A DNA stretch of 64,000 nucleotides, from NCBI GenBank assembly GCA_944325355.1, contig CALUZS010000007.1, positions 1 to 64,000 on the forward strand, read 5' to 3'. The translations under genes were made by a program, and so were the position numbers. This document shows positions 56,732 to 64,000 of the stretch, piece after piece. The notes beneath the pieces are model-generated. The model searched no databases. It was not told the origin of the DNA and worked only from the letters and a program-made list of their open reading frames with translations. The first letter of the stretch is position 1. The number at the start of each line of letters is the position of its first letter. This stretch comes from an uncultured Parabacteroides sp. Its GTDB lineage: Bacteria; Bacteroidota; Bacteroidia; Bacteroidales; Tannerellaceae.

Positions 56732-57427
56732 TTCAGATGTCTTCCGGCATTTTGGATAATTTGGAATGAATAACCTGTCTTTTATTATTGCATTAATTTG
56801 TGGACGTATTCCGTTCCCTTCGTTTCCCATTACAATTATTCCGTTAGGAGTTAAATCTTTTTCGTACAGATTGTCTCCGTTAAGAAAAGTTCCGTAGATT
56901 GGTGTGCCTTTTTGTCTTTGGCTTGAAAGGAAAGACTCCAGCTCTGTATAATGCACTTGGACCCGAGCCAAAGCCCCCATTGTCGCTTGTACGGTTTTTG
57001 GGCTAAAAGCGTCTGCTGTGTCGGTGCTGCAAATGATATGTTCGATGCCGAACCAATCGGCTAAACGGATGATTGTTCCTAAATTCCCCGGATCTTGAAT
57101 CCCGTCTAAAGCAAGTACCAGATTTTTTTCCGGGTTAATGGATGTGAGTTTGTATTCCTTCTTGGATAAGATGGCAACGACCTTTTGTGGAGTTTTGAGA
57201 AAACTGATTTTTCGGATTTCCTCTGTCTCTGCAGCGAGAACCTCTTTCGCATGGATACCGGGATGTTCTTGAATCCATTCTTTAGTTGCAACCAGCAGTT
57301 CGCATTCAAAAGCAGGTAATAACTCAGATACGTTTTTTTCTCCTTCCGCAACAAAAGCATTGTATTCGTTCCTGAATTTCTTTAATTCTAAAGAGTGTAT
57401 ATATTTGACTTTTGCTTTGCTCAACAT
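56672..57427 (-). CDS. SpoU/TrmH-family RNA 2'-O-methyltransferase
   Basis: Methylates a ribose in rRNA or tRNA using S-adenosylmethionine. The 251-residue protein has a substrate-binding N-terminal domain (KVKYIHSLELKKFRNEYNAFVAEG) and a SPOUT knot with motifs LALDGIQDPGNLGTIIRLADWFG (quoted by ends: ALDGIQDPGN), IIVMGNEGNGI near 193-203 and ESLNVAVATAVICAE near 229-243. The target position cannot be told. It converges on the small hypothetical gene with a 60-base overlap of coding ends. Confidence 0.92.
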   Translation of the reverse strand: MLSKAKVKYIHSLELKKFRNEYNAFVAEGEKNVSELLPAFECELLVATKEWIQEHPGIHAKEVLAAETEEIRKISFLKTPQKVVAILSKKEYKLTSINPEKNLVLALDGIQDPGNLGTIIRLADWFGIEHIICSTDTADAFSPKTVQATMGALARVQVHYTELESFLSSQRQKGTPIYGTFLNGDNLYEKDLTPNGIIVMGNEGNGIRPQINAIIKDRLFIPNYPKCRKTSESLNVAVATAVICAEFRRRI

Positions 57428-57458
57428 CTTATAGGCCTTTTCTTATTGAAATGATTTG

Positions 57459-57466
57459 CAAAAGTA
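57459..57466 (-). promoter_or_regulatory. -7 box of the RNA methyltransferase gene
   Basis: TACTTTTG on the minus strand, 32 bases ahead of the start. Confidence 0.55.
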
Positions 57467-57597
57467 CAGGATTCCCTCAAAATAGTGTTGGCATTTCGGA
57501 TAAAAATACAGAAGCTCCGAGAAAAAACGAATGAAATTTTTAGGGAGCTTTAATCTTTTTCGTCATGAGAAAGTATTTTTAGTTCTTTAAATTCAAC

Positions 57598-57605
57598 TAC
57601 ATTTG
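57598..57605 (+). promoter_or_regulatory. -7 box of the TamL-like gene
   Basis: TACATTTG, 20 bases before the start codon, with TTTT at 57577-57580 as a possible -33 box. Confidence 0.6.
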
Positions 57606-57624
57606 CAAATCCAATGATTGTAGA

Positions 57625-59982
57625 ATGAATTTTCTCCGGAGAAATATATATATATTGTTGCTCACTTCTCTTTTAGTCTCCTGCAGTACTACCAAGTATG
57701 TCGGAGAGAATGAGTATTTGTTGGATAAAGTAGAGATTGTCTCTGATAAAAATGTATATAAATCCTCCGATTTGAAGTCATATCTTCGCCAACAACCGAA
57801 TTTGAAAGTTTTCGGATTTTTGAAAGCTCCTTTGTACGTGTATGGTTGGTCTGGCAGGAATGATAAGAAATGGATTAACCGGCAGTTGAAGAAATTGGGA
57901 GAGCCGCCGGTTATTTTGGATACGTTGCTAGTGCAGCAATCCGCTTCCGAATTGGAGCGTTTTTTTGTCAATAAAGGTTATGTAAATGCAGAAGTAGATG
58001 TTTCGATTGATACCTCTCGCGTGAAGAAGGCTTTGGTAACTTACAACATTAAAGAAAACGAACCTTATCGGATTCGGAATTATTCTATGAATCTATCCCA
58101 GCCGGCATTGGATAGTATCGCACGGTTGAAACCGCGAGAGCGGTCTGCTTTTGCTAATGCTTTCCATTCTTCTCAAGATGAATACAATACATTAGTGCAT
58201 CCCGGAGCATTATTCGATCGGGACATGCTGGAGAAAGAGCGTCAACGTATCACTACTTTGTTGCGTCGGCGAGGATATTATGCGTTTAATCGGGATAATT
58301 TGGCGTATGTAGCCGATAGCTCCTTGAATAGCCGGCAAATTGACTTGGATATGTACCTGAAGCCATACAGGAAGGTATTGCCTGACGGTTCGGTAGTGGA
58401 GGTCCCTCATGTTCCTTATTACATAAATGATATAACGGTCGTAATAGCTCAGGATTTATCTCAAAGGGCTTTGAGAGGAAATGACTTATTGCCGAGAGAT
58501 ACGGTGGAGGTAGACGGTATAAAGATTGTTTATCCGAAAGGGAAACAGTTGATTCGTCCGAAAGCGTTGAGAAATGCTATATATATGACTCCCGGTCGTC
58601 GTTTTAATGAACGTAGCATTGATCAGACGTATGCTTCGTTTGCGGCATTGGGTGCGCTGAAAAATATCAATATCCGTTTTTCCGAATTTGAGGAATTGGA
58701 TACCATGAAGTTGGATTGCGAGATAATGGTGATGCCGTCGAAATTGCAAGGAGTAGGATTTGAAGTAGAAGGAACGAACTCTTCCGGTGATTTCGGGTTT
58801 GCTTCGAGCCTTAGTTATCAGCATAGGAACTTGTTTCATGGCTCAGAGCTTTTTTCGGCTAAAGTTAGGGGTGCTTACGAGTCTCTTTCCGGAAGTAATG
58901 AGAGGGGATTACAGAATTATTGGGAGTTGGGCGTAGAAACTTCCATTCGTTTCCCCCGGTTTATTTTCCCTTTTTTGTCGGAATCGTTCAAACGAAAGAT
59001 TCGTGCATCGACAGAACTGAAGTTGAGTTATAACATGCAAACTCGTCCGGAATATGAGCGGGCGATTGTATCAGGGGGATGGAGTTATATTTGGCAGGAC
59101 CGGAATAATTCGTTGGCGCGTCATACAATCCGTCTGATAGATATCGATTATGTTTATCTTCCGCGTATCAATTCGGCATTTAAGGATTTGTTGCCTGAAT
59201 CCATTGCCTTGTATAATTATTCGGACCAGTTTATTATGAGTACGGGATATACTTATTCGTTTAATAATTACAGCCCACAGAATCGTCAACGTAATACGCA
59301 TTCCTTGCGAGTTTCGTTGGAAACTGCCGGAAACTTATTGCACGGTCTATCGCGTCTTGCCAAGTCCAAGAAAAATGAAAATGGACATTATGAATTGTTT
59401 GGTATCGATTTTTCGCAATTTGTCAAGGCGGATGTGGATTTTAGTAAAAGCATCGTTTTGGATTCCCGGAATAAAATTGCATTCCATGTGGGGGTTGGAA
59501 TAGGATTTCCTTATGGGAATACGGAGATGTTGCCGTTTGAGCGGCGCTATTTCTCAGGAGGTGCCAACAGCGTCAGGGGATGGTCGGTCAGGGAATTGGG
59601 ACCCGGTAGTATGCCGTTAACAGATTCGACAACTTTTGCTTTGCAAGCAGGAGATATCCGTTTGGATTTGAATTTGGAATATCGGACAAAATTGTTCTGG
59701 AAATTTGAATTGGCTGCTTTTATTGACGCAGGAAATATTTGGACAATCCGGAATTATGAAGACCAGCCTAACGGGAATTTTGATTTCTCAAGATTTTATA
59801 AAGAGATAGCAGTCTCTTATGGATTGGGAATTCGTTTGGATTTTGATTTTTTCCTGTTACGATTTGATATGGGAATGAAAGCTTACAATCCACAGGAGAC
59901 AGGAAAGCGGAAATGGGCTATCACTCGTCCGAATTTCCATGATAATTTCGCTTGGCATTTTGCTGTCGGTTATCCCTTCTAA
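57625..59982 (+). CDS. BamA/TamA-family outer-membrane lipoprotein (TamL-like)
   Basis: A 785-residue Omp85-family protein. The lipoprotein signal ends at Cys20 (SLLVSC), which marks it as the lipidated TamA form (TamL) known in Bacteroidota. POTRA domains occupy about 30-400 (YLLDKVEIVSDKN, FFVNKGYVNAEVDVSIDT), followed by a 16-strand-type barrel with the conserved FSGGANSVRGWSVRELGPG loop near 650-668 and a terminal Phe (HFAVGYPF). TamL pairs with TamB to insert outer-membrane proteins; no tamB follows here, since tRNA-Arg comes next. Omp85 identity is firm; TamL rather than another lipidated paralogue is likely. Confidence 0.87.
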   Translation: MNFLRRNIYILLLTSLLVSCSTTKYVGENEYLLDKVEIVSDKNVYKSSDLKSYLRQQPNLKVFGFLKAPLYVYGWSGRNDKKWINRQLKKLGEPPVILDTLLVQQSASELERFFVNKGYVNAEVDVSIDTSRVKKALVTYNIKENEPYRIRNYSMNLSQPALDSIARLKPRERSAFANAFHSSQDEYNTLVHPGALFDRDMLEKERQRITTLLRRRGYYAFNRDNLAYVADSSLNSRQIDLDMYLKPYRKVLPDGSVVEVPHVPYYINDITVVIAQDLSQRALRGNDLLPRDTVEVDGIKIVYPKGKQLIRPKALRNAIYMTPGRRFNERSIDQTYASFAALGALKNINIRFSEFEELDTMKLDCEIMVMPSKLQGVGFEVEGTNSSGDFGFASSLSYQHRNLFHGSELFSAKVRGAYESLSGSNERGLQNYWELGVETSIRFPRFIFPFLSESFKRKIRASTELKLSYNMQTRPEYERAIVSGGWSYIWQDRNNSLARHTIRLIDIDYVYLPRINSAFKDLLPESIALYNYSDQFIMSTGYTYSFNNYSPQNRQRNTHSLRVSLETAGNLLHGLSRLAKSKKNENGHYELFGIDFSQFVKADVDFSKSIVLDSRNKIAFHVGVGIGFPYGNTEMLPFERRYFSGGANSVRGWSVRELGPGSMPLTDSTTFALQAGDIRLDLNLEYRTKLFWKFELAAFIDAGNIWTIRNYEDQPNGNFDFSRFYKEIAVSYGLGIRLDFDFFLLRFDMGMKAYNPQETGKRKWAITRPNFHDNFAWHFAVGYPF

Positions 59983-60006
59983 AGAGAAGAAAAAGCGTCA
60001 AATAAC

Positions 60007-60037
60007 TTGGATAGTATAAATAAATTCCCTACCTTTG
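60007..60037 (+). promoter_or_regulatory. Promoter of tRNA-Arg(TCT)
   Basis: TTGG at 60007-60010 and TACCTTTG at 60030-60037, 19 bases apart; the tRNA begins 14 bases later. Confidence 0.8.
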
Positions 60038-60051
60038 CACGCAAAATTGCT

Positions 60052-60125
60052 GGTCGGGTAGCTCAGTTGGATAGAGCAACAGCCTTCTAAGCTGTGGGTC
60101 CTGGGTTCGAATCCCAGCCCGATCA
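60052..60125 (+). tRNA. tRNA-Arg (anticodon TCT)
   Basis: Acceptor GGTCGGG/CCCGATC, D-arm AGCTCAGTTGGATAGAGC, anticodon stem ACAGC/GCTGT with loop CTTCTAA (anticodon TCT), T-arm TGGGTTCGAATCCCA, discriminator A, CCA not encoded. It reads AGA. Confidence 0.97.
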
Positions 60126-60126
60126 C

Positions 60127-60160
60127 GGAAAAAGGCGATTAAAAAAATCGCCTTTTTTAT
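60127..60160. terminator. Terminator after tRNA-Arg(TCT)
   Basis: AAAAAGGCGATT and AATCGCCTTTTT form a 12-base stem followed by more T. The flanking A- and T-runs make it usable by the convergent CMD gene as well. Confidence 0.9.
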
Positions 60161-60190
60161 TTATGTCTATTATCCCTTTTCTGCAGATTC

Positions 60191-61330
60191 TTATTTAATT
60201 TTCAATCCTGGTATCAAAGGGCTGGTGTCTATTAATTCCAATTCTTTCACCATCGAGCGAGTCCCTTGTTTGTATTTCTGGAAATGCGGCGTTTTAATGT
60301 GGCGTTCGTAGGCAGAGCGGTCGGCATAGATTTCAAGGATAGTGATTTTATGTGGTGCATCTTTCTCTGCTGTGGCGTAGAGAGTCAGGACGCCTGGTTC
60401 TATACGCATGGACGCTTCGATTTCTTCTTTCAGGTAAGCGTTATACTCTTTTAAACGGGAGGGGTCGACGGTTATTTTTGAGAGCCTTACCAAGTTATTT
60501 TCTGCCGGAACCTCTTTTGCCGATTCCTGTTTGATAATGCGTAATGCTTTGATGGCTGCCGGGAAACCGATATAAGGTAATGTTTGTATGACTGCTGCCG
60601 TTATCGTCTCTGGAGTATTCCCCGCTTTGATGCAGCCGTGGTAGTGCGATTGCAGTTGACTTTCGGCTTCTAAGGTGGTCAGAATGCAGTAACCAAGCAA
60701 TTCCCGTGTTGCTAAGTCCAATCCTCTGCGTGTATATATTTCACCGAAGAAATAATCTGTCAAAAATTGTTCCACATCTTCGCCCAAATTTCCGGGCATA
60801 TCTGCCATCACATTAGATATTCCTCCGTTATATAGTTTGTCCTGTATGGCTTTCCCTTGTTCGTGGCGGTTTTCTTCCGTTACTGTTCCTTGTTTTTCCA
60901 AAGGCAATTCAATCCCTCGTTCTTTGAAAACTTCGTTTGTTGTGGCTATGGCATTAAGCATTTTGGGAAATCCGATAAAAGGAGCGGTGAGATATATGGC
61001 TTCCCGTAGTTCTATGGGAGTTACGCCTACATTCAATGCTGCGCCTGTATGTGCTTTCAGTTGCGGAAGCGTTTGCAAGGAAGCGAGCGTGACACAAGTA
61101 ATCAGTTCCCGCTGTTTCAGACTCAGTTTTCCGGTTTTGAATACTTCACCGAAAATAAATTTTTGCAGGATGTCCATCATTTCAGGATCTGTGCCCTGTC
61201 CGGTAAGTGCTTCACCGCCGAATAGTGTGCGATAATTCTGCTTGCAAAGTTCTGTCCGGTCCGTGCCTTGGGCAAAAGCCGTCATGTATCCGAATACGGT
61301 TAAAATGATTATAATTAATTGCTTTTTCAT
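60191..61330 (-). CDS. Exported protein with two CMD domains and an ABM domain
   Basis: A 379-residue protein with signal peptide (MKKQLIIIILTVFGYMTAFA, cleavage Ala20|Gln21). Two carboxymuconolactone-decarboxylase-like domains (about 45-135 and 175-270: ELITCVTLASLQTLPQLKAH and ELLGYCILTTLEAESQLQSH) are followed by an antibiotic-biosynthesis-monooxygenase-like ferredoxin-fold domain (about 280-365, KEEIEASMRIEPGVLTLYA). The CxxC peroxidase motif of AhpD is missing, so a decarboxylase or other role is more likely than peroxide reduction. It is the last gene of a minus-strand group after the flavoprotein gene (31 bases). Substrate unknown. Confidence 0.82.
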   Translation of the reverse strand: MKKQLIIIILTVFGYMTAFAQGTDRTELCKQNYRTLFGGEALTGQGTDPEMMDILQKFIFGEVFKTGKLSLKQRELITCVTLASLQTLPQLKAHTGAALNVGVTPIELREAIYLTAPFIGFPKMLNAIATTNEVFKERGIELPLEKQGTVTEENRHEQGKAIQDKLYNGGISNVMADMPGNLGEDVEQFLTDYFFGEIYTRRGLDLATRELLGYCILTTLEAESQLQSHYHGCIKAGNTPETITAAVIQTLPYIGFPAAIKALRIIKQESAKEVPAENNLVRLSKITVDPSRLKEYNAYLKEEIEASMRIEPGVLTLYATAEKDAPHKITILEIYADRSAYERHIKTPHFQKYKQGTRSMVKELELIDTSPLIPGLKIK

Positions 61331-61361
61331 TTGATCAGGTTTGTTTGAGACAGTTGTGAGT

Positions 61362-62006
61362 TTATAGATTCTTTCCTAATTGGTATGCCAGTTCAGGGTA
61401 GGATGTGTTCTTTACAGAACCGGCAGTCCATACACCGGGAGCAACGACTTCGCCTACGCTTTCCCATCCTAAATAGTTCATTAAAATACGGTAATGTAGG
61501 AGGATTGGCTCCGCTTCTTCTGGTTCTGTGTCGGCGTAGGTCATCAGACAGGCAGCTTTTTTGTAGTGCCCTTTGATTTGTCCGTTGATAGCATAGAAAC
61601 GGTCGATTACCCGTTTTAATTGGGCTGAGAGACCAAAATAATACATTGGGCTGGCAAATACTACCATGTCGGCATTGATAAGGTGAGGACGGAGTTCCAG
61701 AAAATCATCATCGTAGATACATGTCCCGTTCATGCCGCAACGGTTGCAGGCGCGGCAGGGCTCCACACGCTTAAATGCGCAGTCGAAACGGAAAATGTCG
61801 TGCCCGGTCTCTTTCGCCCCTTTGATGAATTGTTCGGCAAGATAATTTGAGTTGCCGTTCTTACGTGGGCTTCCTGTTAATACTACTATTCTCATTTTTG
61901 TCGGTTTTAATATTTTGTTAGAAGATAAAGCAGTATGATTGATTTGGCTGAGAGCAATTGTTGTTAATGCTGTTGCCGTGTTTGTAAGAAAGTGCCTTCT
62001 GTCCAT
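61362..62006 (-). CDS. Exported iron-sulfur flavoprotein, Tat-type
   Basis: A 214-residue flavodoxin-fold protein. The N terminus is a twin-arginine signal (MDRRHFLTNTATALTTIALS, cleavage Ser20|Gln21). The FMN phosphate loop TGSPRKNGNS is at 44-53, and four cysteines at 84, 87, 90 and 96 match the compact CX2CX2CX5C motif of iron-sulfur flavoproteins; SPMYYFGLSAQLKRVIDR is the usual flavodoxin-reductase stretch. A start at the internal MRIVVLTG (residue 38) would give a cytosolic form, but the Tat motif followed by Gln at +1 argues for export. It lies between AraC and CMD genes. Electron donor and acceptor unknown. Confidence 0.84.
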   Translation of the reverse strand: MDRRHFLTNTATALTTIALSQINHTALSSNKILKPTKMRIVVLTGSPRKNGNSNYLAEQFIKGAKETGHDIFRFDCAFKRVEPCRACNRCGMNGTCIYDDDFLELRPHLINADMVVFASPMYYFGLSAQLKRVIDRFYAINGQIKGHYKKAACLMTYADTEPEEAEPILLHYRILMNYLGWESVGEVVAPGVWTAGSVKNTSYPELAYQLGKNL

Positions 62007-62041
62007 AATAGTATGCTTGGAATTTGATTGTTTGAACAGTT

Positions 62042-62932
62042 TTATTGTATTTCGAGCGCCCTGTATTCATTGGGCGAGTAGCCTGTCACTCTTTTGAACA
62101 ATTTACAGAAATATTGGACTGAAGGAAATCCCTGTTCTTTTGCGATGTCAGCAGGAGTTTTTTCTGTCCGTTGCAATTCTTTGCAAACGAACTCAATGCG
62201 TTTGAAAAGAATAAATTCGTTTGCATTTTTCCCGGTTTCGTGCTTTAAAAGATCTTCGAAATAGGCGGGTGATAATCCCAACATGCGGGAAAAATATTCG
62301 ATTGTCGGCAATCCTTTGTTGATGACTTTGTTTGTTAAGAAATAATTCTCTAATAGTTGGTTCGTTTTCTCCAATATGCTTTTGTTTATTTCGTGCCGGG
62401 TTATGAATTGCCGTTTGTAAAAACGCATGCAATAGTTGAGTAATAGTTCTATTTTCCCTGCAAGCAACGTTTTGCTGTATTCGTCGATACCCCACTCCAG
62501 TTCTTCGGAGATACCGTTCATGCAGTTTTCTATAATTTTTTTCTCCCGGGCAGATATATGTAATGCTTCGTTTTGCCGGTAATGGAAGAATGTGTAGTTT
62601 GAAAAATGTTCCTCGAATGGAGTATGTTTTATTAAGCTCGGATGGAAACAAAGCAAATAACTCTTAACTTCTTCACACCCATGCCACAATTTCAGATTTA
62701 TAGGTTGGTTGGGCGACAAGAAAGAGAGTGTTCCTTCAAAAAAGTCATACTCTTTTCTTCCGAAACCAAGGCAGTTCGTGCATTTTTTCAGCCATACGGA
62801 ATAGAAGTCCAACTGCAATAAATCACAGTATTTGATATCCGAGAGGTCGATTAGGCATGCCAAAGGATGCAAGGTGCTTTTCGAGAAATAATTGTTGCAG
62901 CAGGAAATTGTATTTATCGTTTTTATTTGCAT
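62042..62932 (-). CDS. AraC-family transcriptional regulator
   Basis: A 296-residue protein with a C-terminal AraC domain: IEYFSRMLGLSPAYFEDLLKHETG (first helix-turn-helix, about 205-230) and PADIAKEQGFPSVQYFCKLFKRVTGYSPNEYRAL (second, quoted by ends: PADIAKEQGF and GYSPNEYR). The N-terminal part is a cupin-like sensor as in many Bacteroidota members. It sits 35 bases ahead of the flavoprotein gene and 109 bases after the CMD-cupin gene, all on the minus strand, so it most likely controls this exported redox cluster. Confidence 0.9.
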   Translation of the reverse strand: MQIKTINTISCCNNYFSKSTLHPLACLIDLSDIKYCDLLQLDFYSVWLKKCTNCLGFGRKEYDFFEGTLSFLSPNQPINLKLWHGCEEVKSYLLCFHPSLIKHTPFEEHFSNYTFFHYRQNEALHISAREKKIIENCMNGISEELEWGIDEYSKTLLAGKIELLLNYCMRFYKRQFITRHEINKSILEKTNQLLENYFLTNKVINKGLPTIEYFSRMLGLSPAYFEDLLKHETGKNANEFILFKRIEFVCKELQRTEKTPADIAKEQGFPSVQYFCKLFKRVTGYSPNEYRALEIQ

Positions 62933-63041
62933 GCTTGTTCAATTATTTTTGCAGGGATATGTCTTATAAATAAGTGTCAAAAGCATGGGAAGACGCATGA
63001 ACGGTTCCCATGCTTTGATTCAATGTTTGTTGTCGGAATTG

Positions 63042-63866
63042 TTATTTACCAAGTTTGTCATATTCGTTGTCGCTTACCGGTTCCAACCATTCATTGGAGG
63101 AGTTTTCTCCCGGAATTTCGAAAGCAAGATGGGCAAACCAGGAGTCAGCTGCTGCTCCATGCCAGTGTTTTACGTTTGCGGGGATGTGGATAACGTCACC
63201 CGGAAGCATCTGTACGGCAGGCTTGCCCTCTTCCTGGTACCATCCTTTGCCGGCTACGCAGACCAACATCTGTCCGCCGCCTTTTGTTGCGTGGTGGATA
63301 TGCCAATTGTTACGGCAACGTGGCTCAAACGTCACGTTGGAAAAAGGTATTTGTTCGTTTGATACGCGAGCCAAATAGCTGTTTCCGGTGAAATATTGGG
63401 CGTAGGCCGTATTAGGTTCTCCGATGGGGAAAATCATTTCACGTTGGAAAGCCGCTTTGCCGTCTGCGCAGCTTGTTGTGTCATCTGCCCATACTTCTTT
63501 TGCCATCCGGAATGCTCCCCAGGCATTGGGCCATCCTGCATAGAAAGCGATGTGAGTCAGCATCTCAGAGATTTCAGTGCGTGTCACACCGTTGCTCTTT
63601 GCAAATTGCAAATGGTGGGTCAGCGATGAATCAATGATGCCTTTCCCTATTAACGTTGAGATAGTTATCATGCTACGGTCGTGGGGTGAGAGCCCCGGAC
63701 GATTCCAGACTTCACCAAACAGAATATCATCGTTCAGTTCTGCAAATTTGGGGGCAAATTCTCCTAATTGCACATGTCCCGCAGTTTGTGTAATCTTTTC
63801 CTGTGCCATATTCGTTTGTATATTAAATGTTGAAACAATAAATAATAGAAACAGAAACTTTTTCAT
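63042..63866 (-). CDS. Exported CMD-cupin fusion protein
   Basis: A 274-residue protein with signal peptide (cleavage Ala21|Gln22, NMAQEKIT). A carboxymuconolactone-decarboxylase-like domain (about 35-130, LSPHDRSMITISTLIGKG and AFYAGWPNAWGAF) is joined to a cupin domain (about 160-260) with metal-binding histidines in NNWHIHHATKGGGQ and VKHWHGAA. The same two domains are found together in other bacterial proteins, mostly cytosolic. It is the first gene of the minus-strand group and has its own promoter box. A role in exported small-molecule metabolism is inferred. Confidence 0.85.
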   Translation of the reverse strand: MKKFLFLLFIVSTFNIQTNMAQEKITQTAGHVQLGEFAPKFAELNDDILFGEVWNRPGLSPHDRSMITISTLIGKGIIDSSLTHHLQFAKSNGVTRTEISEMLTHIAFYAGWPNAWGAFRMAKEVWADDTTSCADGKAAFQREMIFPIGEPNTAYAQYFTGNSYLARVSNEQIPFSNVTFEPRCRNNWHIHHATKGGGQMLVCVAGKGWYQEEGKPAVQMLPGDVIHIPANVKHWHGAAADSWFAHLAFEIPGENSSNEWLEPVSDNEYDKLGK

Positions 63867-63922
63867 GACTTCTTATATGTTATTTTATAATTAGTTGAAA
63901 ATTCATTGTCTTTGTCTGTATG

Positions 63923-63930
63923 CAAAAGTA
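63923..63930 (-). promoter_or_regulatory. -7 box of the CMD-cupin gene
   Basis: TACTTTTG on the minus strand, 57 bases ahead of the start; no clear -33 box. Confidence 0.5.
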
Positions 63931-64000
63931 GGCATGAATCTTTGAAAAAATATACCCGATTTACGGACGATTGTAACAGATTTACAGAATTGTCGTTATT

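Noticed and set aside
60191..61330. AhpD-type alkyl hydroperoxide reductase
   Set aside because: The CxxC redox pair of AhpD is missing from both CMD domains.

Overview
The window comes from a member of the order Bacteroidales (phylum Bacteroidota). Evidence: more than fifteen intergenic copies of the Bacteroidota -7 box TAnnTTTG, several with a TTTG/TTG box about 19-21 bases upstream; type III glutamine synthetase; the LL-diaminopimelate aminotransferase route; B12-dependent methylmalonyl-CoA mutase in two subunits; a glutaminyl cyclase lipoprotein; and exported proteins whose predicted mature ends start with Gln. GC content looks intermediate. A Parabacteroides/Tannerella-like genus is my guess, not something the sequence proves. 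There is no rRNA operon, CRISPR array, insertion sequence or prophage; most of this is chromosomal core sequence.

Layout. 0-1.2 kb: an AraC-type regulator. 1.6-13.7 kb: a nitrogen-assimilation run, gltB-gltD-asnB-dapF-dapL-glnN, behind one good promoter. 13.9 kb: tRNA-Glu(CTC). 14.4-18.4 kb: mutA-mutB, closed by a perfect terminator. 18.6-23.5 kb: a nucleotidyltransferase, mnmD, then sufE, glutaminyl cyclase and gyrB on the other strand. 23.8-25.4 kb: tRNA-Glu / rpsT / tRNA-Glu, recO, tRNA-Arg(CCT). 25.5-31.1 kb: a two-gene multidrug efflux operon in which pump and outer-membrane channel form one polypeptide. 31.4-34.4 kb: purT, a ROK sugar kinase, a Nudix hydrolase. 34.6-38.0 kb: an exported TldD/TldE-like pair. 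38.4-43.6 kb: a large TPR protein, an outer-membrane barrel and a lipid kinase. 43.7-50.6 kb: an exported phosphoesterase, hisS, a DUF1080 lipoprotein, trxA, and a Tat-type aldo/keto reductase with a membrane polyferredoxin. 50.9-56.7 kb: ileS, a DksA-like gene, lspA, a DUF4296 lipoprotein and a small unknown. 56.7-60.1 kb: an RNA methyltransferase, a TamL-like outer-membrane protein and tRNA-Arg(TCT). 60.2-63.9 kb: an exported carboxymuconolactone-decarboxylase / iron-sulfur flavoprotein cluster with its own AraC regulator.

How it fits together. Cell-envelope biology dominates the accessory part. Glutaminyl cyclase (20.4-21.4 kb) should cap the N-terminal Gln seen after the signal peptides of eight other products in the window, and a ninth such site lies inside the polyferredoxin. 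Two proteins are gene fusions that keep an internal signal sequence at the junction (RND pump to outer-membrane channel; NapH-like membrane part to periplasmic ferredoxin), and in both the topology puts the second half in the periplasm. Four products carry twin-arginine motifs and all appear to be cofactor- or metal-binding. The strongest candidates for something poorly described are the exported TldD/TldE pair, the two internal-signal fusions and the exported CMD/flavoprotein cluster.
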